A DNA stretch of 64,000 nt from Cryptomeria japonica. Lineage: Eukaryota; Streptophyta; Pinopsida; Cupressales; Cupressaceae. Positions 1 through 10,779 of this stretch are shown here, one piece after another. Position numbers and translations under genes: made by a program. Below the pieces are notes generated by a model, which was not told the origin of the DNA, did not search any database, and was given only the letters and a program-made list of their open reading frames with translations. The stretch covers positions 376,047,392 to 376,111,391 of the forward strand of contig NC_081415.1 of the NCBI RefSeq assembly GCF_030272615.1, given 5' to 3'. Position 1 is the first letter of the stretch. Each line of letters starts with the position of its first letter.

Positions 1-2795
1 AAATTGGGGTTCAAAGGCACAATGATCATTCAAGGTGTGAGTCTCGATTCTGAAGCCACAAGCATAAAAATGCTATTTTGACTGGCATCATGCTCTTTGG
101 ACCTTGTTTCAGAGCTTGTTCCTCGAAACACCTATTTTGGAGTGTCAAAATAGGGGTTTGAGGCACAACAAGCTTTTAGGGCATGAGTCCCAATTCCTAA
201 GTTGTGGATGTCAAAACACAATTTTGACTAGCATCGTTCTCTTTGGAGCTTGTTTTGGAGTTTTTGCCCTGAAAGCCCTAGTTTTAGAGCATCAAAATCA
301 GGCTTTGGAGGCACAATGAGCATTTGGGGAGCAAATCACGATTCCAGAACCATAGGCATCAAAACATGATTTTTACTAGCATGGACTTTATTTCGGAGCT
401 TGTGCCTTGAAAGCCCTGATTTCAGAGCATCAAAATCAAGGTTTGGAGATACAACGAGCTTTCAGGGCATTACTCCCAATTCCAAAGCCGCAAATGTGAG
501 TTTTAATTCCAATTGTTCTCTTAGGTCCTCATTTCAGACCTCGTGTCTCGAAAGCTCTATTTTCAAAGTGTCAAAATCAAGGTTTGGAGGCACAACAAGG
601 ATTCTAGGCACATCATGCTCTTAAGGACATTGTTACAGGGCTTGTGATTTGAAAGACTCAGATTTAGAGCGTCAAAATTGAGGTTTGGAGGCACAACAAG
701 CATTCAAGGTGCAAGTCCCAATTCCAAATTCGTGGACATGAAAACATGATTTTGACTTCAATTGTGCTCTTATGTCCTCATTTCGAAGCTTCTTCCTTGA
801 AAGCCTCGGTTTAACAGTGTCAAAACTGGGCTTTGGAGGCATAACAAGCATTCAATGCGCTAGTCCCAATTCTAGAGATGCGGGCATCAAAACGCAATTT
901 TGATTGGCATCATGCTCTTAGGACCTCATTTCAGAGTTTGTGCCTTGAAATCCCTAGTTTCAGACCATCAAAAATAGGGTTTAGAGGCACAATGAGCATT
1001 TGGGGTGCAAGTCCCAATTTTGGAGCCATGTGCGTCAAAATGAGATTTTGACTGGCATCATGCTTTTAGGACATCATTTTGGAGCTTGTGCCTTGGAAGC
1101 CCTAGTTTCAGAGCAACCAAATCGTGGTTTGGTGGCACAACAAGCATTCGGGGCGTGAGTTCCAATTCTAGAGTCGTAGGCCTTAAAATGCAATTTTGAC
1201 TAGCATCGTGCTCTTAGGTCCTCATTTCAAACTTGTTCCTCGAAAGCCCCAATTTTAGAGTGTCAAAATTGAGGTTTTTAGACACAATGAGCATTCAGGG
1301 TGCAAGAATCGATTCTGAAGCTGTAGGCATCAACATACAATTTTGACTGGCATCATGCTCTTAGGACCCTGTTTCAGAGCTTGTGCCTCAAAAGGCCAAG
1401 TTTTGAAGCATCAAAATCGGGGTTTGGAGGCACATGAGCTTTCAGGGTGCGAGTCACAAATCTAGAGCTGTAGGCATCAAAATGCAATTTTACTGGCATT
1501 ATGCTGTTAGGAGCTTGATTTGGAGCTTGTGCCTTGAAAGCGCTAGTTTTGGAGCGTCAAAATCGGGGTTTAGAGGTGCTTTCAGGGTGCAAAACCCGAT
1601 TCCGAAGCCATAGGCATCAAAACACGATTTTGACTAGCATCGTGCTCTTAGGACCTTGCTTCTAAGCTTGTGCCTCGAAAGCCCTAGCTTTGGAGCGTAA
1701 AAACTGGGGTTTGAAGGCACAATGAACTTTTGGGGCACAAGTCTCAATTTTGAAGCCACGAGCATCAAAACACGATTTTGATTGGCATTGTGCTCTTAGG
1801 ACCTTGTTTCAGAGTATGTGTCTTGAAAGCCCCAGTTTCAGAGCATCAAAATTTGGGTTTGGAGGCACAAGGAGCTTTCAATAGTGTGAGTCTTGATTCT
1901 AGAGCCACAAGCGTCAAATGCTAGTTTGATTGACATCGTGCTCTAAGGACTTTGTTTTGAGTCTTGTGCCTAAAAAGTCCTAGTTTTGGAGCATCAAAAA
2001 TTGGAATTTGGAGGCACAACAAGCTTTCATGGCACGAGTCTCGATTCCTAAGTTGTGGGCATCAAAAAGTGATTTTGACTGGCATCATGCTCTTAGGACC
2101 TTGTTTTTAAGCTTATACCTTGAAAGCCTTGGTATTGGAGCATCAAAATATGGGTTTGGAGCTTCCTATTCCAGAGCCACGGGCATCAAAATACGATTTT
2201 GACTGGCATTGTTCTCTTATGATCTCATTTCGAGTCTTGTGCTTGGAAAGCCCCATTTTATTAGCATCAAAATTGGGGTTTGGGTGTGAGTCCCGATTAT
2301 GGAGCCATGGGCATCAAAACATGATTTTGATTGGCATCGTTCTCTTAGGACCTCGTTTCGGAGCTTGTTCCTTGAAAAACCTGGTTTTGGAGAGTCAAAA
2401 TTGGGGTCTTAAGGCACAACAAGCTTTCGAGGCATGAGTCCCAATTCCCGAGTCATGGGCATCAAAATGTGATTTTGAATGGCATCATGCTCTTAGAACC
2501 TTGTTTTGGAGCTTGTGCCTCGAAAGCCGTAGTTTTGGAGTGTCAAAATCGGGGTTAGGAGGCACAATGAGCATTTGGGTTGTGAGTCACAATTTTGGAG
2601 CCGCAAGCATCAAAATGTGATTTTGACTGGCATCGTGCTCTTAGGACCTCATTTTGGAGCTTGTGACTCAAAAGCCCCAGTTTTACAACATCAAAATTAG
2701 GGTTTAGAGGAACAAAAAGCTTTCAGGGTGTGAGTCCCGATTCCAGAGCCGTAGGCATCAAAAAGCAATTTTGACTGGCATTGTGCTCTTAGGAC
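1..2795. repeat. Tandem satellite-like array, ~148-bp unit, about 19 copies
   Basis: A motif reading TTTTGACTGGCATCGTGCTC recurs with variants near positions 76, 222, 370, 749, 898, 1046, 1193, 1341 and onward at 146-149 bp spacing, up to 2795. Each unit also holds GGAGCATCAAAATCGGGG, GGAGGCACAACAAGC and GGGCATCAAAAC blocks in the same order. Units are clearly diverged, many by C-to-T or G-to-A at consensus CpG sites. Some copies are shortened, for example around 500-620 and 1560-1590. The array enters from outside the window and ends abruptly at 2795 against gypsy protease sequence. The short open frames inside it are by-products of the repeat and look non-coding. Confidence 0.93.
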
Positions 2796-4973
2796 CGCCC
2801 CTCCAAGGGTGTAGTAACCTTGCCAGTGCAAGTGGGACCACTTACCATGGAGATTACCTTCCAAGTATTAGATAGAGAATTAGGGTGCAACATGCTACTA
2901 GGGTGCCCATCGATACATGCCATGTAGGTAGTACCATCAACTTTTCACCAATGTGTTAAGTTCCCTTACAAAGGCATTGAGATCACCATACATGGTGATC
3001 TAAACCCTTTCTAGCATTGCAATTACTTAAGGGCAAGCACACAAATTCAAGTACCTATCAATCAGGAGGCTCCATTGAATCCCTAAAGATTGCAAAAATA
3101 CCAACATCATCATCCAACACACCTACATCACCTCCTCTTCAAAACACAGATGAAGGGTGTGGCGGGTACTCATGTTCCGAAATATTGCCAGCAAGACAAC
3201 TATCTCCCAGGTCCTTTGGGAGAACAATACCAAATCTAACCAACAAAGAATTTGTCTAGTTTTCTGATTCTTGTTCATTTATCAAATGGGGAGATCTCAA
3301 CAAAGAATATCTAGATGAAGATGTTAGTGGATGGTTGTATAGAGAAGAAAATGACACTCCTTACATCAAACTCCCCTTAGAACAATATGGCAATGGATTC
3401 AAAATGTTACGGCAACATGGATATGACGGAACCATAGGCTTGGGGGAACATGTACAAGGAATCATAGAGCCCATATCGCCTTCACAGAATCCAAATAATT
3501 GGGGGTTAGGATTCACTGGCCTAACAAGAAAAAGAACAACATCTTGACTAGATGCCCTAATTGTCTGAAACTTGCTAATAATAAGTGAGGATCATAACCT
3601 TGAATCATCAAGACTGAACAACACATTGCAAATGTTCTTCCAACTAGCATCTCATGTAAATATAGTTATGGAAATAGGGATTGCACCAGTATCACATGTA
3701 AATATAGTTATGGAAATAGGGGTTGCACTAGCATCATATACTTCTACACCATCATCTCCACCTAGTATATCAACAAAAACAAGGACAACACCAACAAGAG
3801 ATGGTAATTCAATATTACCCCTATATCTAATTCAAGAACTCAATGAGGTCTATCATAGAAGAAGGGTCTACAAGTCAGGATACTCTCCCATTCATCATCA
3901 AAACTACAGGAAATCCTCTTACTCCAATTGAGGAAATTGATGAAGATGGATCAAACAAAGAAACATATATTGAGAGTATAACAGATTCACACGACTATGA
4001 ATTCCTATTTACCCAAAGTTGTAGCACATGCTTAGCTTTCAGAGCTTACAATAATCAACCAATTGTGGATGATGATATTGAATATGAAGACATACCAATC
4101 AACCCACCATCAATCAAGTATGTTTTCGACAATAGAATCTGCATGATCTCAGCAACATCTCCTTCTATTGAAGAAAGAGATATTTGTCTTATGTATCCTC
4201 ACCTAATAGACTAGGGGCAAGAAGGACAACCACAATTGGATTGGTTCCAAAATGATGAAGCTATAGAAAAATTCCTGGGTGCAAGGGATGGACTTCCTTA
4301 TAATGATCACAAAGTTGGCTTCACCATAGATCTAGATAGAACTGCTTACTTTGGAGAAGCAAGCTCCTCTTCCAATCCAGATGATGAGAATAAAGCATAA
4401 CCTATGGCTCACAACAGATTGGACACTCTTCCCATAGACAAAGATTAGTCAACATTATTGGTTAAAGAAACGAAGGAGATCAACATTGTAGATGCTAAAA
4501 TAGTGCATAATATACACCTGGAAAAATCTCTGAATCCAGTGGAAAAAGAAAAGTTTATTCAGTTCTTTACATAGAGGCCAATCAACTTTGCATTGTCTTA
4601 TTCTGATATGTCAGGGTTAGATCCTGAGTTATTATTACATCATCTACCATTACTTCTCAAAGTAAAGCCATACAAGAAGAGACTCAGGAAGATGCATCCT
4701 CACATAGCTTTGTTGGTCAAAATTGAATTACAAAAATGATTAGATGTGGGTTTCATTAGACCTATATACTATGTAGAATGTATCTCAAATCTAGTCCTAG
4801 TAACCAAGCATACTAGAGGTATCAGAATTTGCACCGACTTCAGGGATCTCAACAAGGCTTGCCCAAAGGATGATTTTCCACTCCTAAACATAAATATGAT
4901 AGTGGAATTGATAGCTGGAAATAAAATTCTACCACTCATGGATGGTTTTTCTAGTTATTATCAAATAAGGATT
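2796..4973 (+). pseudogene. Ty3/gypsy element O, 5' visible part: protease end, G-patch, linker, RT start
   Basis: The translation from 2796 gives the C-terminal half of a retropepsin-like protease: LL.GCPSIHAM around 2890-2930, then the PSTFHQCVKFPYKG block typical of plant Ty3/gypsy. About 3390-3530 encodes a G-patch-like stretch (HGYDG..GLGEHVQGIIEPI..GLGF) that follows protease in many Tat/Del-like elements. Positions 4490-4973 are the start of reverse transcriptase, with FIRPIYY, CTDFRDLNKACPKDDFPL and MDGFS.YYQIRI near 4740-4973. Gag and 5' LTR are absent because the satellite abuts the protease. Several stops and frameshifts break the frame. The RT is cut at 4973 by element A and resumes at 38410. 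It is a decayed coding region of O. Confidence 0.88.
3653..3736 (+). repeat. In-frame 42-bp tandem duplication in the element O linker
   Basis: Two adjacent 42-bp copies start CATGTAAATATAGTTATGG at 3653 and 3695. They encode two 14-residue repeats, SHVNIVMEIG(I/V)A. The unit is a multiple of three, so the duplication keeps the frame of the protease-RT linker. Confidence 0.9.
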
Positions 4974-6085
4974 TGATGCAAGAGCATCCCCGGTTCTTGG
5001 CAATCTTGCATCAACCAAAAATATTTATTTTCAGTTTGTTTTCTATTTTGCAATTTCAACATTTCTTTTAGCACTTTCTAGTATTTGCTCACTAGATGTT
5101 GCAAAGTTGGATTTTTTTTGTAATCATGTTTATCTTCCTTATTCCTAAACTGCAGAATGTTTGGATCATTTTCTAGCAAGTTATCACTTCCATATTTTGA
5201 GATAGTTTACTGGCTTAGAACACCGGAGCCACTTGGACCTATTTCTATTGGTGAATCTTGTGGATCCTTTCTGTAGCTTGTGGAGCTTCAGTTCATTGAT
5301 TCCAATGTTCCTTGGTGTTTGGTCGACCTTCCTTCCGAACTGCACTTCTTCCTTTGGATTTTTTGGAGGATTTTCTTTTGCGGAATCCAACCTGGTGGTT
5401 TTACACATTTGATCTTATCTTTTGGCATTTGATTCCTCTTGGACCAATGCGGATATCTCTTGATCATATAAATCAATGTAATCCAACATCATAATTTATT
5501 TAAGAGAATATAGAAGATATATCTTAAGATTCAGAGGTCCGGAGTCGACTGATTATGTAATTAAGCATGTTTGTATCAGGCCCACTCTTGTGGATCCTTT
5601 CTGTAGCTTGTGGAGCTTCAGTTCGTTGATTCCAATGTTCCTTGGTGTTTGGTCGACCTTCCTTCCGAACTGCACTTCTTCCTTTGGATTTTTTGGAGGA
5701 TTTTCTTTCGCGGAATCCAACCTGGTGGTTTTACACATTTGATCTTATCTTTTGGCATTTGATTCCTCTTGGTCCAATGTGGATATCTCTTGATCATATA
5801 AATCAATGTAATCTAGCATCATAATTTATTTAAGAGAATATAGAAGATATATCTTAAGATTCAGAGGTCCAGAGTCGATCGATTATGTAATTAAGCATGT
5901 TTGTATTAGGCCAGTGAGCCTAAACTTGTAGTATGGATGTTACTGGTCAATTGTAGTTAGTTTTCATGATATAATCAATCAGTTTTGCATTGCCTCCATC
6001 ATCATGTCTTTCTTTCACTGTATTTACTCTTGTTGCACAGTCCAGATAGATCTCATTGAGGTCCCTCCTAACCGTGACTACACCA
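4974..6085 (+). repeat. 5' LTR of element A
   Basis: It starts TGATGCAAGAGCATCC directly after the GGATT target copy and ends GACTACACCA just before the primer-binding site. Matching sequence is found at 27571-27586, 36904-36921 and 37662-38409. A TATA-like motif, CATATAAATCAATG, occurs twice (about 5465 and 5795) because an internal 330-bp segment is duplicated. Confidence 0.9.
5257..5916 (+). repeat. 330-bp tandem duplication inside the element A 5' LTR
   Basis: Copies at 5257-5586 and 5587-5916 are almost identical. Both begin CTTGTGGATCCTTTCTGTAG and both end near GTTTGTAT(C/T)AGGCC. Each includes the TATA-like CATATAAATCAATG. The 3' LTR copy (37662-38409) has only one unit, so the duplication either arose after insertion or was not passed to the 3' LTR. 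Confidence 0.95.
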
Positions 6086-6087
6086 AG

Positions 6088-6100
6088 TGGTATTAGAGCT
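6088..6100 (+). other. Primer-binding site of element A (tRNA-iMet type)
   Basis: TGGTATTAGAGCT lies two bases after the LTR end. It differs by one transition from the common plant PBS TGGTATCAGAGC, complementary to the initiator Met tRNA 3' end. Confidence 0.85.
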
Positions 6101-6188
6101 ATATTTTATTCTAGAGATTGTGTTGTCCTAATGATTTTGTTGTGGGGTGATAGACTGTGGATCCAACCTGCAGTTGCAAAGGACTGGT

Positions 6189-7390
6189 ATGAATATGGTG
6201 CGAAGAGGAAATAAGAATGGTGGAGAGTGTGGAAATCCAGACCCTACTATGATGAAAATGTTGAGAGGAATTGCAACCTGGTTGGAAGTTGTTGAAACAA
6301 CCTAGAGAAGAGGTCGACATATTGAAGATGTGAGCAAAGATGAGGAAGAAGAAGCACCGACAGAACAAGTAGCAAATCTATCAATGATCGATCTGGATGA
6401 AGAGAGGTTCTTGAGTGTTTTGAGTAGGGAAAACACCTAACCACATTTTACCCCACCGGAGTATGATGGTAAGTTGGATTCAGATGAATTAATAGATTGG
6501 ATCTTGGAGATGGAGAATTATTTTAATTTTGAGAACACTGTAGATGAAAGAAAGGTGAAATATGTTTGCACTTTGTTGAAAAGTCATGCATCTCTTTGGT
6601 GGGAACATTTGTAGGTTGATAGATAGGGAAGAGAAGATTAAATCATGGGAGTGGATGGTTTCCAAGTTAAAATCAAAGTTTGTGTTAGTTGATTATCAAG
6701 TGAATCTATTTCGGAAGTTACAGAACTTGAAGCAGAAGGAATTGACTGTGAACGAGTACACTAAAGCATTTTACAACTTGAATATCAGATTTGTACATGT
6801 TGATGATGAGGTTGAACAAGTTGTGAGATATTTGAATGGATTACGGATGTCTATACAAGATGAACTCAATTTGATCAAGTTGCAAAGTGTTAAAGAATCT
6901 TATCAATATGCTCTGAAAGTAGAAGAAAAGTTCAACAAAAGACATGAGTAGAGGCAGAGAGGTAGAGGTGGAATGTTTTCCGAAGGAAGATTTCAAGGAG
7001 GAAGAGGATATTCCAGAGGAAGAGGAACCTGTATAGATCAAAACAAGGACAAAGAAGAAAACAAACATGGTAGTTCATACCAAAAAGATGTCTGAAATTT
7101 CTACCAGAGAAGAGAATTTGATGGTTACCAAAATGAAGGTTTCGAAAAAATGACAGAAGACAAGATAAGAGAGTGTTTAGAGGAAATTTCTTTAAGTCTG
7201 GAGAAGGAAATCATGCTTTTGAATGTAAAAGATAGAGAACATTGGGAGAACAACATTGATAGAAGACAGCCCCATTGGATCAGTTAACAAACCAGAAGAT
7301 GGAGAATTGTTGATGATGAGAGCCTTATGTCATATCGGAGAAGATGAAGAGCCCATGCAGAGGAGAAATATGTTCAAGACCAGATGTAAG
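6189..7390 (+). pseudogene. Element A gag (capsid-nucleocapsid), broken
   Basis: Gag of the inner gypsy element encodes the structural protein that packages element RNA. Translation from the ATG at 6189 gives a 5' domain with an acidic stretch (DEEEEAP), then the capsid block PPEYDGKLDSDEL..W at about 6455-6500 and LWWEHL near 6590. A change of frame follows, then the intact capsid C-terminal segment 6586-6951 (LVDYQVNLFRKLQNLKQ, VNEYTKAFYNL). A Gly/Arg-rich tail and a ruined zinc knuckle (FKSGEGNHAFECK) lie near 7180-7230. There are several in-frame stops, including TAG after EVVETT and after WWEHL. It is non-functional. Confidence 0.85.
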
Positions 7391-7411
7391 GTATTCGATA
7401 AGTAATTTAAA

Positions 7412-8580
7412 GTGGTTATTGATAGTGGTAGTTTAGCTAATCTTATTTCAGAAGAGATGGTGAATAAGTTAAAGCTGGAAAGATTGAGACACCTTAAGCC
7501 TTATCAGATAGCATGGATTCAATTAGATGATCATAAGTTGTTAGTAAGTGAACAATGCTTGGTGAAATTGATAATTGGAAATTATCATGATGAAGTTTTG
7601 TGTGATATTATGCATATGGATATTTATCACATTTTGTTGGGAAGACCGTGGCAGTTTGATAGACATGCAATACATGATGGAAGAAAGAATATATACACTA
7701 TTGTAGCAAATGGAATGAAACAAACCTTGTTATCCTTGGAGGAGCCACTGAAGAGTGAAGTCTGTACAAATGCCAGAATCTGTTTGGTGGATGGAAGGAT
7801 ATTCTTGGATGGAATGAGACATGAGCATGTGTGTTTTTCCTTAGTCCCTAAGAAGATTGAGAACCCAGAGCATGAAGAACAATCGAAGGAGATAAAGGAG
7901 TTGCCGACAGAGTATGAAGACATCATTTTGGATAATGTTCCTGAAGGATTACCACCTGTGAGGAGTATTAATCATTGCCTGAACCTGATTCCTAGAGATA
8001 CCTTGCCTAACAAAGCTACACACTGGATGACACCAACAAAAAATAAAGAGTTGAATAGACAAGTGCAGGAATTGTTAAAAAAAGGTTTGATCAGAGAAAG
8101 TTTGATTCCTTGTGCAGTACCAATAGTGTTAGCACCTAAGAAGAATGGAGAATGGAGGATGTGTACCGATTCCAAAGAAATAAACAAGATCATAGGGAAG
8201 TATTGGTTTCCTTTGCCTAGGATAGATGACATAATGGATTGTTTGAGTGGATCCAAATACTACACAAAGATAGACTTGAAGAGTGAATATCATCATATCA
8301 GAATCAAAGGAGGAGATGAGTGGAAGACTAAATTCAAGACAAATAAAGGATTGTACAAATGGTTGGTGATGCCTTTGGATTGACTAATGCACCAAGTACT
8401 TTCATGAGGTTGATGAATGAGGTATTGAAGAAATTCTTGGGTAAGTCTATTATTGTGTATCTGGATGAAATTATAATTTTTAGTAAGACAAAGAAAGATC
8501 ATATGTTGCATTTAAGACAAGTTTTGCAGAGGTTGAGAAAAGAAAAGTTGTTGATAAATCTCTTAAAGAAGTGTAGTTTC
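7412..8580 (+). pseudogene. Element A protease and reverse transcriptase, first part
   Basis: The 323-residue open segment 7412-8383 starts at the retropepsin active site (VIDSGS) and contains ILLGRPWQFDR (about 7630-7660), then RT blocks LI.CAVPIVLAPKKNGEWRMC, FPLPRIDDI and KIDLKSEYHHIRI. A frameshift near 8375 moves RT to another frame, where AFGLTNAPSTFMRLMNEVL and YLDEIIIFSK follow. The usual YLDD catalytic box reads YLDE at 8458-8469, a change of the second Asp to Glu. The gene is cut at 8580 by copia C and continues at 15225. The fold is clear but the frameshift and altered active site make it inactive. Confidence 0.9.
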
Positions 8581-9631
8581 TGTTGGTATTTTGGTATGGT
8601 TTTGTCATTGATGTCAACACCTACTAAAACACTAGCACTTTGGAGATCCAGCAACATTCACTAGCAAGGAAGTGACTCATGCACAGTCACTGGTATATGG
8701 CACACCAAAAAGATATAATGATCACCAACACTTGGAATGATATGGAAGATACATGGTTATGTCAAAGACATCGTTTAGACATCTTGTCCTGGAGTTTTGT
8801 TCATTGGTATATTCATAGTTGCATATTTGTTGTTACCAGCAAATAGGTCTAGGGTTACACTGGCATGTTTATCTTTTCCAGATCAGCATGGCACGCTATG
8901 GAGATGATTAATTATTGTTGTAAATGCATTAAGCCGACATGTTCAATCGGTTATTGCATCGGATATTATATTGTTTGTAAAATGTTTTTATTGTAATATC
9001 TTGTAGAGTCGACCTACTAAAATTGGTCTTAGGTTATGGTATAAATGTAAGATCTTATTTGTAAGATCAAATGTGGAATGCGAAAAAGGATTGTGTGAAG
9101 ATATATATGAGATAAAGCAGAGCTATACACACAGACATCATTTGAAGATGAAGCTAGGTTTTTGTGAAAGCATATCAACATTACACCAGTACTGAATCCA
9201 GCATATGAAGATGCTATTTTGTGCAGTAAATTCTCATTGGATTTAACCATCCAACTGTAGTCAGTGTGACTCCCATTTTGTGATTGAGCAGTGAGCTCTA
9301 GGCTATTGGCCTTTCTGCATGTGCAGACCCTATTTATGTACACTTACTATCTGCAGTAGTATCATCTGATTGTGGGTAAGGTTTCCCATCATGGTTTTTC
9401 CCCTTACAAGGTTTCCACATACAAATATTGGTGTTATGTGTTGTGGACGACTTTGTGTTTATGTTTCATGCATTAATATTTATCGATATAGCAATTAACT
9501 GTTAAAACTGTCTACCGACATACTTAACTGGTTTACCAGTATTAAGCATTAAGTTGGTTAAATTGTTTTTGGTTTAAATTTATTTGACAACTGATTCACC
9601 TCCCCCTCTTAGTTGTCCCCGGGACCTAACA
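8581..9631 (+). repeat. 5' LTR of copia C
   Basis: It starts TGTTGGTATTTTGGTATGG and ends CCGGGACCTAACA. It is nearly identical to 14175-15224. A TATA-like TATAAAT lies at 9040-9046, a plausible RNA start region. The U5 part (GAGCAGTGAGCTCTAGGC, GGTTTTTCCCCTTACA) is shared with the LTRs of copia D and E. Confidence 0.96.
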
Positions 9632-9633
9632 AT

Positions 9634-9646
9634 TGGTATCAAAGCT
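9634..9646 (+). other. Primer-binding site of copia C
   Basis: TGGTATCAAAGCT lies two bases after the 5' LTR. It is a one-base variant of the Met-tRNA primer site used by most plant copia elements. Confidence 0.85.
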
Positions 9647-9687
9647 TGGTCCTCTTTTGTAGAAGTTTAACAGCTTAAGGAGATCCA

Positions 9688-10740
9688 ATGTCTACTAATT
9701 ATTTCAGGAAGGACAGTCCTAAACTTGATGGAACCAACTATGGCATATAGAAGATCAGAATGGAGACACATCTAAATTACATTGGAAAAGACATCTAGGA
9801 AGTTACAAAGAATGGTTATACTCCTGCTATACAAGGTCAGCCTAGTCCAGCTAACTTGACAAAAGATGAGGAAAATGATTGCAAAGCAAGAGAAGCACTT
9901 TTGAGCACATTATTAGATCAACAAATCATAGGACTATCAGATAGGTCTACTGCTAAAGCTATTTGGGATCATTTGGAAACATTGAATGAAGGAGATTCCA
10001 CAGTCAAAACTGTTAAACTTGAAAGCTTTTGAGTCAGGTATGAACATCTGAAAATGGAAGAAGATGAAAGGATTTCTGCTTTTATGAAAAGAGTAAATGA
10101 AATTGTTTTGGGTATTAAATGTTGTGGAGGAACCTTAAGTGATGATGAAATTGTTTCAAAAGTTTTAAGAGGATTGCCACTAGCATATAAAATGAAATTC
10201 ACTGCTATAAATGAATTAAGAACAATGCCTAATACATTAGTTACTAGGGATACATTGATTGGAAAAATTTCATCTTTTGAAATTGAAGAATTTGGTCTTG
10301 TTGCTACTATAAAAATAGATTTGGCCTTTAAAGTATCAACATCATCTGCTCCATCATTTGACAAATCTGATTGGAAAGCCTTTTATGCAAGAGAACTTGA
10401 AGAAAGTAGGAAAGAAAATGAAGATCTTGAAGCACTATTTGCAAGGAAAATGCCTAAAGGTCCAGTTGGAAGTAAGTATGAAGGTAAAGCACCCTTTAAA
10501 TGTTTTTATTGCAATAAGATTGGTCATATGGCTTCAAGATGCCCTAAGAGACATGCTAGACTAAGAGAAGAAGCTAGAAGAGCATAGAAGCCTAACCCTG
10601 AATATTAGAGATATATATTTAAGAAGAATAAAGACAAATCTTGTTACATTGCTGATGAAGGTGTGACTGATGATTCTGATGAGGATCCGGTAGATAATGG
10701 ATGGGTTTTTGTTGCTATAACAGAAGATCAACTGGCACCT
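9688..10740 (+). pseudogene. Copia C gag with CCHC zinc knuckle
   Basis: Gag is read in one frame from the ATG at 9688. The N-terminal block is SPKLDGTNY followed by a stop where related element E has Trp (YTVWKIRMETH). The 10054-10587 segment is open and holds the capsid region (ERISAFMKRVNEIVLGIK, LRGLPLAYK) and a perfect CX2CX4HX4C knuckle, CFYCNKIGHMASRC, at 10501-10542. At least five in-frame stops occur. Those comparable with E replace Trp or Gln codons, as expected from C-to-T decay. Protease follows in the same frame, so this was a single gag-pol polyprotein. Confidence 0.9.
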
Positions 10741-10779
10741 ACTGCTCAATCGGTAGTATAGGCTCTGGCAGCTAAAGTT

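Noticed and set aside
1-2795. CRISPR-like or protein-coding reading of the 148-bp array
   Set aside because: There are no short identical repeats with unique spacers; the whole unit repeats and diverges. Open frames inside do not persist from unit to unit.
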